A stretch of 64,000 nucleotides of DNA from Candidatus Koribacter versatilis Ellin345 (GTDB lineage Bacteria; Acidobacteriota; Terriglobia; Terriglobales; Acidobacteriaceae), in the NCBI RefSeq assembly GCF_000014005.1, contig NC_008009.1, forward strand, positions 558,001 through 622,000. Reading direction: 5' to 3'. This document shows positions 24,758 through 33,914 of this stretch, in pieces. The translations under genes and the position numbers were made by a program. Numbering within the stretch: the stretch's first letter is position 1; each line of letters opens with the position of its first letter. The notes under the pieces are model-generated. The model did not search any database and was not told the DNA's origin. It saw only the letters and a program-made list of their open reading frames with translations.

Positions 24758-27130
24758 TCAGTCGCCCGCCGTACCTGTGGGATGGCAGCTATAGCAGGTC
24801 GTCGGGCCGTATGAATACCCGCGTACGTCCTTGTGATGAGGATCCGTGTTTGCTTGCGAATGTTGGTGGCAGGTGATGCAGGAGAACACTGCGTAATTCG
24901 CTGAATTGGTATGGCAGTCGCCGCAGCTTGTCCAACGGCCGGCGTGGCTGCCGGAGTAGATCGGGAACCACGTGTGGTTGAATACCGCGCCCAGCCACGT
25001 TGTCGTGTTGTGGCAGGTGTTGCACGTCGTCGGGAACATAGCCGCTTTGTGATTCGGATTGCTAGTAGCGTTGTAATCGGTCTTATGACAGCTATAGCAA
25101 TCCTTGGGCAAACTACCGTTGTAGCTCCCCTTGTGGCAGTCGTCACATTTGATCTTTGTGTGCTGTCCAGTGAGCGGGAAGCTTGTCTTACTGTGGTCGA
25201 AACTCGCTGGGATCCAGCCATTGGTGGAATGGCAAACTTCGCACGTAGTCGGGAAGCCACTCGTTTTGTGATTGGGGCTGGTCGTTTTGTTAAAGTCATT
25301 GAGGTGACACGACACGCACGTTGTCGGCAATCCCGCATACACGCCATTCTTGTGGCACGCAATGCAGTCGACTTTGGTGTGTTGCCCGGTCAGTGGGAAC
25401 TTGGTTTTATTGTGATCGAAAGTCGCCGGCTTCCATCCCGCGGTCGCGTGACAGATGGAGCAATCGGTGGGGAAACCCGCCGCCTTGTGGTTTGGGTCGG
25501 TGGTACCGTTGTAGTCCTTGATGTGGCACGACGCGCAATCTGCGGGTGTGCCCGCGTACTTGCCACCAACATGGCAACTTAGGCACGCCACAGTCGCATG
25601 CTTACCGCTGAGCGGATACTTCGTATACGTCGTGTGGTCGAAATGGGCGTCGGCCCAAGTCGCTGTGGTGTGACAGATCGTGCAGTCGGTCGGCCATCCA
25701 AGCGTGACGTGGTTCGGGTCCTTCACAGACTTGAACTGCGAGAGATGGCATCCCACGCAGTCGGTCGGCAGCGTGGTGTAGTTGCCGCCTACGTGACAGC
25801 TCGCACATTGCACCGAAGAATGCGCGCCGGTTAGAGGAAATTTCGACTTGCTGTGATCGAAACTCGATGGCTTCCACGCGGTCGTGCTATGACACATCTG
25901 GCACTGCGTAGGAAATCCTGCGGCTGCATGGTTCGGCGTTTTCGCTCCGGTGTAGTCCTTCATATGGCATCCGGAACACGACGCGGGAGTTCCTGTGTAA
26001 TTTCCGCCAACGTGGCAGTCCACGCACTTTAGAGTCTGGTGGGTTCCGGTCAGCGGGAACTTGGTGTACTTACCGTGATCGAAGCTGGCGCTCGTCCAGT
26101 TCGCGGTGGTGTGGCAGATGCTGCAATCCGTTGGGAATCCTGCCTTGGTGTGGCTGGGATTGGTGGTCGTCTTGAAAAGGGAGAGATGGCAGCTGCTGCA
26201 GTCCGTGGGTAACGATTTGAAGTTGCCGCCGATGTGACAGCTTTCGCACTTCACGGTTTTGTGTCCACCGGTGAGTGGGAACTTCGTCTTATTGTGGTCA
26301 AAGGTGGCTCTCAGCCAACTGCTTGTGCTGTGGCACATACCACAGTCGCGCGGAAAACCAGCGTTAACGTGGCTGGGGTTTGTCGTGCCGTTGTACTCCT
26401 TGGTGTGGCAGCCGTAGCAGCTCGCCGGCGTTCCGCTGAACTTGCCGTTGAGGTGGCAAGCAGTGCAATCCAACTTTGCGTGCATCCCCGTCAATGCGAA
26501 ACCCGTGAATTTTAGGTGATCGAACTTCGCCCCGAGCCATGTATCCATGGTGTGGCAACTCTCGCACGTAACGGGAAATCCGCTGGAGCGATGATCGAGC
26601 ACTGGCGTTGCAAACTGCTTGGAGTGACAGGAGTAGCAGTCCGTGCTCAGACCCGCAAATTTTCCTGAAGCGGCTCCCACGTGGCAGTCTTCACATTGTG
26701 TGGTCGCATGTGCACCCACGAGCGGAAATCGGTTTTGATGGTTTTGAATTGCCTGGATTCCCACTTTCCAACCCTTAACCGTGTGGCAGGATTCGCAATT
26801 GGCACCCATCTGACGGCGGTGGAAGTCCGCGTGGCAGTCGGAACACTTCATGCCGACGTTCGAGAACACCAGGCTCGTATGGCACTGCCGGCAACTCACG
26901 TTCACGTGCGTGCCGCGCAGCGGATACTTCGTTTTGTCGTGATTAAATTCCGGAACAGCACGTAGAGGACGCCAGGCGGTGTAGGTATGGCAGTTCTCGC
27001 ACGCGAGACCCAGCGCGCCGTGCGGGCTCACAATCTTTGCGCGTGGCGGCTCATGTTGCGCCGGGGACAACACCGTCGCCCCCGACACAAATGCCAACAC
27101 GACTGCGACTGTCAGCCTGAACGTTGTCAC
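24758..27130 (-). CDS. 31-heme c-type cytochrome
   Basis: 790 residues with 31 CXXCH motifs, about one heme per 25 residues. The signal peptide (TFRLTVAVVLAFVSGATVL) has no lipobox. Six motifs precede eight tandem ~73-residue modules of the form C..CH-W-FDH-FPLTG.H-C..CH-C..CH-PNH-GFPT, and one motif follows them. Each module offers three extra His (FDH, TGxH, PNH), enough to give its three hemes bis-His ligation. The GTG at 27130 has AGGAG eight bases upstream; an earlier in-frame start would add 37 unlikely residues. It is probably a periplasmic or membrane-spanning electron wire. Neighbours: a 23-heme cytochrome upstream and a barrel downstream. Confidence 0.92.
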   Translation of the reverse strand: MTTFRLTVAVVLAFVSGATVLSPAQHEPPRAKIVSPHGALGLACENCHTYTAWRPLRAVPEFNHDKTKYPLRGTHVNVSCRQCHTSLVFSNVGMKCSDCHADFHRRQMGANCESCHTVKGWKVGIQAIQNHQNRFPLVGAHATTQCEDCHVGAASGKFAGLSTDCYSCHSKQFATPVLDHRSSGFPVTCESCHTMDTWLGAKFDHLKFTGFALTGMHAKLDCTACHLNGKFSGTPASCYGCHTKEYNGTTNPSHVNAGFPRDCGMCHSTSSWLRATFDHNKTKFPLTGGHKTVKCESCHIGGNFKSLPTDCSSCHLSLFKTTTNPSHTKAGFPTDCSICHTTANWTSASFDHGKYTKFPLTGTHQTLKCVDCHVGGNYTGTPASCSGCHMKDYTGAKTPNHAAAGFPTQCQMCHSTTAWKPSSFDHSKSKFPLTGAHSSVQCASCHVGGNYTTLPTDCVGCHLSQFKSVKDPNHVTLGWPTDCTICHTTATWADAHFDHTTYTKYPLSGKHATVACLSCHVGGKYAGTPADCASCHIKDYNGTTDPNHKAAGFPTDCSICHATAGWKPATFDHNKTKFPLTGQHTKVDCIACHKNGVYAGLPTTCVSCHLNDFNKTTSPNHKTSGFPTTCEVCHSTNGWIPASFDHSKTSFPLTGQHTKIKCDDCHKGSYNGSLPKDCYSCHKTDYNATSNPNHKAAMFPTTCNTCHNTTTWLGAVFNHTWFPIYSGSHAGRWTSCGDCHTNSANYAVFSCITCHQHSQANTDPHHKDVRGYSYGPTTCYSCHPTGTAGD

Positions 27131-27198
27131 TTTGCCGCTCCTGATTACAAACTCCCCCGCAGCTCTCAATGCAATCGCTTCGCCAAAATTCGCGCCGA

Positions 27199-29193
27199 TT
27201 AGCTGGCGCGTATTGCGGAGCTGGCATGGCAACTCGCGCACTTCGTAGGCGTGGGCTTGTAGAAAAGCACTTGTTTGTTCGCTACTTCACGGAATTGCGT
27301 GTGGCACCCCTTGCAGGGCGTGTTCTGGTGTGCGCCCTTCAGCGAAAAGAGGGTCTTCTCGTGATCGAAGTGCGAAGGCCTCCAGCGGTTCGCGTCGTGG
27401 CATTCCGCGCAGCGCGTCACACGATCGGCGTGGGCGAATTGCGACCCATGTGGGTCGTTATGACACTGCTCGCAAGATGTGGGAGCGGCCTGGAAATCCA
27501 CGTTCATGAGCTTGCGCTCCATGGCCGGCGGGCGGTGGCAGCCGATGCACTCAACCGCCTTGTGAGCGCCGGAGAGATCAAACTTGGTGGAGGAGTGATC
27601 GAACCGTTGCAGGTCGTTCCATCGCTTCGTCGTGTGGCAGGCCTCGCAACCGGCGGCTTCGCCATGCTCAGTAATACGTTCCATCCGCGCGCGGAACTGG
27701 CCGCGATGTGGATCTGAGTGGCATGTGGCACAGGTGAGGCGATTGAAGTGATAGGCCACGGATTGGGAATCGCCAGCCGCCTTGTGGCACTCGATGCAAG
27801 CTACCGCCAGGTGACCACCCGTCAGAACGAAACCGCTCTTCTGGTGTTCCGCGAGGGTGAATGTCGGCGCGTGGAAGCTTTTTTCGGTGTGGCACTTCTC
27901 GCACTTGTTAAGGTAAGGCGCGCCGGCGAACTGAGCCTGGTGTGCGTCCTTGTGACAGTCGGTGCAAAGCGCGAACTTCACTTTGAAGAGCGTCGCCTTG
28001 CCCGCCGGAACGTGGCACTTCGCACAGTCCACGCTGCTATGTTTGCCGCGAAGAGGAAATCCGGTATTCGCATGGTCAGCGGCCAGAAATCTCGAAGTTT
28101 TCCAGCCCTCTACCGTGTGACAGCTTTCGCACTTTCCACCGTCGGCCCGCTTTGCAAATTGTCCATTGTGTGGATCGAGCTTGTGACAATCGGCGCAAAG
28201 GTCGTGAGCGATCGGAGCCTTGAAATCTCCAGCTCTGTGACATGCATTGCACGCAACCTCCGCGTGCTTGCCGGCGAGCATGAACTTGGTTTTTGAGTGA
28301 TCGAACTCGCGCGCGAAAGAGGTCTGCTTCCACCCACCAGTGCTGTGGCAGCTTTGGCATGCGCGATTGCTGAATTCGCCCTGGTGTACATCCTTGTGAC
28401 ACGACTCGCAGCCGTCGAAGCGAAGTCCGACGTACTTCACTTTGCCATCCGCTTGGGGCACGTGGCAGGATTGGCATTTCACCTGGGCGTGCGCTCCGGT
28501 CAGAGGGTAGCGAGTCTTCGCGTGGTCGATCCTCGAAGCGGCGCTCCAACTACGCTCATCATGGCATTGCTGGCAATTAGCTCCCTGGCGCCCATTGTGT
28601 TTGTCTTCGTGACAGGTGGTGCACGCGGTCGAAAGTCCCAGGTAGGTGTCGTTTGCGTTTCGAGCGCTCAGCGTCAAACGTTCGCTGGGTGTGATGTTCT
28701 TCGCTGAATGGCACTGCGCGCAATCCAGCGCAGCGTGCTTGCCGTCGAGTTCGAAGCCAGCCTTTGCATGGTCAAAGTGCTTCGAGTCCCACTTCACGAG
28801 AGCGAAGTTCGCGCCGTTGTGTTCGCTGTGACATTTCACGCACGAAGACGAGCCGGGCTGCGAGCCCACCAGCGCCGGATGATATCCGCGTTTCTGTTGC
28901 AAGCGGGCTGCGATGTCCCGGTGGCAATCCAGGCACCGAAAGTTCGGCGACGACGGCGAGACCGAGTGGCACTTCGTGCAGGAGGCCGAACTGCTCAAAT
29001 CCTGATGCGCTTGAGAAAGCGGTCCAGGCGAGATCTGCGCTTTGGCCGCGAGCGGCAGGAGCAGCAGCAGGGTCAATAACCCAAAGAACCACACCAGCGG
29101 GAGTGGCAGGCGAGGACCGCCTTCGCTCGCTCCTGGCTCGGGGTGATGAATACTCGCATTCGTTCGCAGACCGTTTGGATTCTCGGGTGCCAT
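27199..29193 (-). CDS. 23-heme c-type cytochrome with N-terminal anchor
   Basis: 664 residues from ATG 29193 (673 from an in-frame TTG at 29220; both starts have weak ribosome sites). A hydrophobic segment near residues 33-50 (LVWFFGLLTLLLLLPLAA) is a signal or anchor. There are 23 CXXCH motifs, with the same W..DH..LTG.H..C..CH module pattern as the next gene but more divergent and with longer spacers. I see no lipobox. It is likely periplasmic and inner-membrane-tethered, or secreted. The 31-heme gene begins 68 bases downstream, so the two form one transcription unit and could hand electrons to each other. Confidence 0.9.
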   Translation of the reverse strand: MAPENPNGLRTNASIHHPEPGASEGGPRLPLPLVWFFGLLTLLLLLPLAAKAQISPGPLSQAHQDLSSSASCTKCHSVSPSSPNFRCLDCHRDIAARLQQKRGYHPALVGSQPGSSSCVKCHSEHNGANFALVKWDSKHFDHAKAGFELDGKHAALDCAQCHSAKNITPSERLTLSARNANDTYLGLSTACTTCHEDKHNGRQGANCQQCHDERSWSAASRIDHAKTRYPLTGAHAQVKCQSCHVPQADGKVKYVGLRFDGCESCHKDVHQGEFSNRACQSCHSTGGWKQTSFAREFDHSKTKFMLAGKHAEVACNACHRAGDFKAPIAHDLCADCHKLDPHNGQFAKRADGGKCESCHTVEGWKTSRFLAADHANTGFPLRGKHSSVDCAKCHVPAGKATLFKVKFALCTDCHKDAHQAQFAGAPYLNKCEKCHTEKSFHAPTFTLAEHQKSGFVLTGGHLAVACIECHKAAGDSQSVAYHFNRLTCATCHSDPHRGQFRARMERITEHGEAAGCEACHTTKRWNDLQRFDHSSTKFDLSGAHKAVECIGCHRPPAMERKLMNVDFQAAPTSCEQCHNDPHGSQFAHADRVTRCAECHDANRWRPSHFDHEKTLFSLKGAHQNTPCKGCHTQFREVANKQVLFYKPTPTKCASCHASSAIRAS

Positions 29194-29323
29194 CACAGTG
29201 GGACAGCACTCGTAAAGCAATCCTTATTCCATAACTACTCTGATAGTCGCGACCTTATCGTGCTTCGGCGGTGCGATGACTGTGGCGGATCGACACAGGT
29301 GTGTCCGTTGAAGACACAGCAGC

Positions 29324-30040
29324 TTAGTCGTCAACTTCCGATCCGCTGCCTGATGCGCCACTCGATTGCTTTCCGGTGCGGCCCTCAGATTCCTTGCGGG
29401 AACGCGACGCGGAACTGTTGCTTCCCCGTTCGCTATCTTCAAATAGCTTTCGAGGGTTCTCCGGCGACAAATTGGCGCCAACTTGCGTGGTATATCCGGG
29501 CTGGAGGTAAACCGGATGGCCCATCGGGCCGAACCCATCCACCTCCACCAGTCCTTCCATTACTTGGACGAAGGTCTGCTGTCTCTTACTGACCTCCACA
29601 ACAAATTTCGTACCCCGTACCGTAATTACCGCAGTGGGCGTGCCCATTTTAAAAGGCTGTTCGTTGCCACTGCGTTTCTTCACAGTCGCTGTGATCTTGC
29701 CAATCAGTTCTTCGAGAAAGCTTCCCTTCGACTGCTCGGGAGCGCGGAGGATCACCCGCGTGTTCGGTTTCAGCAAGACCTGCGATCCGTCGGCCAATGC
29801 CAACAACGCCGAGCCTTTCTTGCACTCGATCGTCGTGTTCGGACCCAGGACCTGCCCTTTCTGGGCTGTATTCGATACCGAGTTCCCTGCAAGCGTCACA
29901 GACACTTCGCCTTTGACGTCGCTCACCACGGCTGAGCCAAATGGGAGGCTGGTTGCATCTGTACTCGACGCTTGTGACCATGCGAGCGCACCAACGGCAA
30001 ACAAATACGCGACGACGACGGTTCGCAGAACTCTCTTCAT
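29324..30040 (-). CDS. FecR-domain secreted protein
   Basis: 238 residues with a signal peptide (cut near WSQA). The FecR domain covers ~35-165: GEVSV, LLALADGSQVLLKPNTRV, and PTAVITVRGTKFVVEV, with the typical T.VRGT turn. The last ~50 residues are low-complexity Ser/Arg/Lys/Gly. FecR-domain proteins often work beside CHASE2 sensors, and here the start overlaps the kinase stop by four bases. A structural or sensory role in the envelope is inferred; no iron-transport genes are nearby. Confidence 0.8.
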   Translation of the reverse strand: MKRVLRTVVVAYLFAVGALAWSQASSTDATSLPFGSAVVSDVKGEVSVTLAGNSVSNTAQKGQVLGPNTTIECKKGSALLALADGSQVLLKPNTRVILRAPEQSKGSFLEELIGKITATVKKRSGNEQPFKMGTPTAVITVRGTKFVVEVSKRQQTFVQVMEGLVEVDGFGPMGHPVYLQPGYTTQVGANLSPENPRKLFEDSERGSNSSASRSRKESEGRTGKQSSGASGSGSEVDD

Positions 30041-32316
30041 GACTTACTCACTTCTAAGGCAGCGGTAGCACCGGGAATCGTGATCGTGAACGTGGTGCCG
30101 GCTGCCTCATTGCTCTGCACGGTTGTTTCCCCTCCGTGCTTATCTACGATTCGTTTCACCAGCGCCAATCCCAGCCCCCATCCCTGTTGGCGGTCTTCAT
30201 CCTTACTGCCGCGAACGAACGGGTCGAACACAGAACCTGTATCGCTGATGGGTTCCCCGAAATTGTGAACGGATATTTGGAGCTTGGTACCCGAAATTCC
30301 CGCCGAAACTTGCACCTCCGTACCGCGCCGACCGTACTTGATCGCATTGCTCACCAGGTTCAATATCGCACCGGTCAGAAGTGGTTCATCCGCCTGAACG
30401 AAGATTTGCGGTTCACAGTTGAGCGTGAGTTGAACGTCGGACGTGTACGTCAACGGCGACATGAGATCGAACACCTGAAGTATCAATTTGCGGACCGGAA
30501 TGATTGCAGGTCGTAAAGGCCGTGCTCCTGCGTCTGTTCGAAGAACGTCGAGGTAGCTGTTAATGAGAGCCAACAAACGTCGAGATTCACGCAGAATTGT
30601 TTTAGGCGCTTGCGCGCTCGCCTTTGCGTTCGGCATACGTGTCATCATTTCCGCGAAACCTTGAATGGCTACGAGCGGAGTGCGAAGTTCGTGCGTTACG
30701 AAACCCAATGCCTCTTCGCGTGCACGGTCGCGTTCGACGCGGAGATGTAGATTCGTCATGCTGAGCAGGGTGCCGCCGCGTGGAGTGAGCGAGGTCGCGG
30801 GAAGCGGAACGAGTCGCACCGAGTACAACTCGCCTTGGATCGTGGCCTCTCCCTCCGAAAGAGCTGCTCCAATTGTCAGTGGAGCCTCTTTGCTTTCGAC
30901 CATCCGCGATCGCACATCGCCAATCGTTCCGGGTGGAGGACCGTCGCCCCAGGCGAGATTGAACGCCTGGTTTGCAAAGAGTAGCTGGCCTGCACGGTCG
31001 AAGACCGCAACCAGATCGCGTGTGGCCTCCAGCAATGTGCGATAAAGCTCAAAGCGCAAGCCAAGTTCCTGTTGAAGTTCGGTGAGAACCCGCAGTCTCC
31101 AGGAAATATCCTTCGCAGACGCCCCTGTCGCGCTCTGCCGGTACGCTAGCCATGTTTGTAGCAGGCGCATCTGTCGCGTAATACTGGCTTCCACTCCGGC
31201 AAGTTCTACGCCGTAGACCATCAGAGGAGTAAGCGCGATTACGGTCAGCCCCGTGCCAATCGGAGCGATGACTCCACCGTACCGAAACGCTGCGAAACCA
31301 ATCCCATAGACGGTCAAACCCGCGGCAAGCAGTGCCGGCAGTATCCACCATCCCCGCCATAGGCGAAACAACATTGATCCACCGAAACCAAGCGCGAACA
31401 GGACTAGACCTGAAAGCGAGGCCGATATCGGTTTGAGTTTTCTTCCCGCCAGGATGGAGTCCACGATCTGCGCGTGGATTTCGACCCCAGGCGTCGGCAG
31501 GTTGCGCGATACCGGCGTTGTGATTCGGTCGCCAATCTCGACCGCTCCAAATCCGACGAGAATGACCTTGCCGCGCAGTGCAGTAGACTCTGATCCGTCC
31601 ATCACTTCCGCGGCAGAGATTGTCGTCAGAGGATCCCTTCGAAAGGCGATCGGAATCAGCACCGGATGCGCGATGAGCACATTCTCGCTACCAGTCGTCG
31701 TGTGCAGGCCATAACCTGCAAGGAAAGCATCTACCTTCGCGCTATCGATTTGGCGCACTACCTCAAGACTGAAGGCGTCTCTCGGCCCAGCAAGCGATAG
31801 CTCGCGCGGAGGGAACGAACGACAAAGGCCATCTCCGTCAAGCACCGCATGGGCGTGCCCAACGGCCGCGGCTGCACCGGCAAGCCCGGGAAGCGGTTCC
31901 ATCCATCGCGGGCCATCCGGGAACTCAGCGATCTTGTCGACTAACACCACTCGACGAGCTTGCTGAATTGCTGACCGAAGACTCTCGTCCTGCGCGTTGG
32001 ATTGTGGCTCTGACAGCAGGATATCAACGCCGATGGCGGCTGGTTGTTGTGCAGATATCGTACGAATGAGTCGCGCGATCGTATCGCGTGACCACGGCCA
32101 ACGTCCGTATCTCTGAAGACTGGCATCATCAATGGAGACCACGAGGACCGGCGACTCAGCACCTCTCGGCTGCAGGCGGAGATAGCTGTCTGATATGCGC
32201 CGGTTGAGTTCATGGACGGCGGGCGCGAACGACAACACTGCGGCAATCGCCGTGAGTGCAATCGCATGAAGAGCGCAGGACCGTAACCGTTCGCTCTTTG
32301 AACCAAAGTCACTCAT
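30037..32316 (-). CDS. CHASE2-domain sensor histidine kinase
   Basis: 759 residues. An N-terminal span precedes a large extracytoplasmic CHASE2 domain (~30-330, with VLVVSIDDASLQRYGRWPW and GKVILVGFGAVEIGDRITTP). Three spans (~335-410), a PAS-like region (~430-520), a HisKA box with His542 (THELRTPLVAIQG) and an HATPase domain (NAIKYG; GWGLGLALVKRI) follow. It overlaps the sigma-54 regulator upstream and fecR downstream by four bases each. It probably senses an envelope or redox signal and phosphorylates the adjacent regulator to control the cytochrome genes. The ligand is unknown. Confidence 0.88.
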   Translation of the reverse strand: MSDFGSKSERLRSCALHAIALTAIAAVLSFAPAVHELNRRISDSYLRLQPRGAESPVLVVSIDDASLQRYGRWPWSRDTIARLIRTISAQQPAAIGVDILLSEPQSNAQDESLRSAIQQARRVVLVDKIAEFPDGPRWMEPLPGLAGAAAAVGHAHAVLDGDGLCRSFPPRELSLAGPRDAFSLEVVRQIDSAKVDAFLAGYGLHTTTGSENVLIAHPVLIPIAFRRDPLTTISAAEVMDGSESTALRGKVILVGFGAVEIGDRITTPVSRNLPTPGVEIHAQIVDSILAGRKLKPISASLSGLVLFALGFGGSMLFRLWRGWWILPALLAAGLTVYGIGFAAFRYGGVIAPIGTGLTVIALTPLMVYGVELAGVEASITRQMRLLQTWLAYRQSATGASAKDISWRLRVLTELQQELGLRFELYRTLLEATRDLVAVFDRAGQLLFANQAFNLAWGDGPPPGTIGDVRSRMVESKEAPLTIGAALSEGEATIQGELYSVRLVPLPATSLTPRGGTLLSMTNLHLRVERDRAREEALGFVTHELRTPLVAIQGFAEMMTRMPNAKASAQAPKTILRESRRLLALINSYLDVLRTDAGARPLRPAIIPVRKLILQVFDLMSPLTYTSDVQLTLNCEPQIFVQADEPLLTGAILNLVSNAIKYGRRGTEVQVSAGISGTKLQISVHNFGEPISDTGSVFDPFVRGSKDEDRQQGWGLGLALVKRIVDKHGGETTVQSNEAAGTTFTITIPGATAALEVSKS

Positions 32317-33674
32317 TGATATTCAGAAGCATCGAGGGTTATCCCGAGGCGAACAGCCTTCTTGTAGAGCGTCTTTCTTTCAATGCCGAGGCGCCTCGCC
32401 GCTTCACTCTTGTTCCCGTGAACGTCTTTCAAAATGCGCAAGATCTGATGTCTTTCCATCTCGACGAGCCGGTCGGGAGCACTGACAGGTTCCGCCTTCG
32501 GCCCATTCTTCTGTGACTCTTGTTCTCGTTCGACGTCCGCCCCAGTGATCCTTCCTGTGGAAGCAAAAATTGCGAGCCGGTAAATTGTGTTCTCCAACTC
32601 GCGGACGTTACCCGGCCAACTCCGTTTCTGCAGCAATTCCACCGCGCTCTGCTCAATCGACACCCGCGCCTGATTGCGCTCATTGAATTGACGTAGGAAA
32701 TGCGTGACTAATGACGGGATATCAGACTGTCGTTCCGCCAGCATCGGGATCTTGATCTGTACCACGGCGAGCCGATAGTAAAGATCTTCGCGGAATTTGC
32801 CTTCGCGGATGAGCGACGGAACGTCGCGGTTCGTCGCAGCCAGGATGCGAACATCGATCGGAATAATCTTGTTCGATCCAATACGGCGTAGCTGTTGCTC
32901 CTGCAAAACACGAAGCAACTTCACCTGGAAGCCGAGGGACGTTTCCGTAATCTCATCCAGGAACAGCGTTCCGCCCTGCGTCGATTCGATCAATCCTTTT
33001 CTGACTGAATCGGCACCCGTGAACGCGCCTTTCTCGTGCCCGAAAAGTTCGCTCTCCAGTAACGTCTCGGCGAACGACCCGCAGTTGACCGGCGTAAAGG
33101 GCATCTCTGCTCGCCTCGAGTGCTCGTGAATGGCCCGCGCTACCAATTCTTTGCCGGTACCGCTTGCGCCGGTGATCAGCACATTCGCATTACTCGGCGC
33201 CACACGCGCGATGAGTTTGTACACCTCGAGCATCGAAGGACTGCTGCCGACGATTTTCGACTCGGATTCCTCCTGTTCCGCCGGCGTTTCTCCGCTGCGC
33301 TCCTTGTGCTCCAGAGCGCGTTCCGCGATGTTGAGCAACGCGTCGATATCGATGGGCTTCTGAATGTAATCCACCGCTCCCTCTGCGATGGATCGTGCCG
33401 CCATTTCAAGGCTGATTTGCCCGGTGATGATGACCGCGTAAAGTTTCGGACGGTGCACGCGGCAGCGCCGCAATACTTCAACGCCGGTCGTAGAGCCGAG
33501 GTATACGTCCACGATTGCGAGGTCCACCGGGTGGGTGAGGATATACTCCTCGGCCGCTTCCGGCCGAACGAAGCTCTTGCAGGTGTGCCCGAGTTCCGCG
33601 AACACGCTCTCGATATACACACACGTTCCGGGATCGTCGTCTACTACGACAATGTGAAGGGATGGTTTCGGCAT
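32313..33674 (-). CDS. Sigma-54-dependent response regulator (NtrC family)
   Basis: 453 residues. The receiver domain has the acidic pocket DDD at 12-14, phospho-site Asp56 and Lys106. The AAA+ domain has Walker A GASGTGKE (169-176) and an intact GAFTGA sigma-54 contact loop (216-221). A Fis-type helix-turn-helix ends the protein (NKSEAARRLGIERKTLYKKA). I chose ATG 33674 (MPKPSLHIVVVDDD) because the receiver fold starts there. The frame stays open 77 codons further upstream, but that stretch is not domain-like. It is the first gene of the cytochrome operon and overlaps its kinase, so it likely activates this operon and perhaps the divergent oxidoreductase. Confidence 0.9.
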   Translation of the reverse strand: MPKPSLHIVVVDDDPGTCVYIESVFAELGHTCKSFVRPEAAEEYILTHPVDLAIVDVYLGSTTGVEVLRRCRVHRPKLYAVIITGQISLEMAARSIAEGAVDYIQKPIDIDALLNIAERALEHKERSGETPAEQEESESKIVGSSPSMLEVYKLIARVAPSNANVLITGASGTGKELVARAIHEHSRRAEMPFTPVNCGSFAETLLESELFGHEKGAFTGADSVRKGLIESTQGGTLFLDEITETSLGFQVKLLRVLQEQQLRRIGSNKIIPIDVRILAATNRDVPSLIREGKFREDLYYRLAVVQIKIPMLAERQSDIPSLVTHFLRQFNERNQARVSIEQSAVELLQKRSWPGNVRELENTIYRLAIFASTGRITGADVEREQESQKNGPKAEPVSAPDRLVEMERHQILRILKDVHGNKSEAARRLGIERKTLYKKAVRLGITLDASEYQ

Positions 33675-33914
33675 AACTTTCCCGGCAGAGCATACTGCAA
33701 CTCTCATTCCAAATGCAGTGCGCTGCGCGAGTTTCGTCAGGCTAGTTTCCGTTCTGGATGACCCGGAGATGTACGAATCGTCATCTGCCGGAAGGGATCG
33801 GAATTGTTGCTCATTTTCGAAACTACGAAACCAACGCTTCGTTGTCTTCGGTTGACCGCTGTAGCTTTGTGCGTCGTCACCGAGTGGCAAGAAACGTGCG
33901 AACACGTACCAGCG

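Noticed and set aside
24758-29193. Many TGGCAC-like sequences that look like sigma-54 -24 boxes
   Set aside because: They arise from coding of CXXCH and nearby residues inside the cytochrome genes and lack a correctly spaced -12 element.
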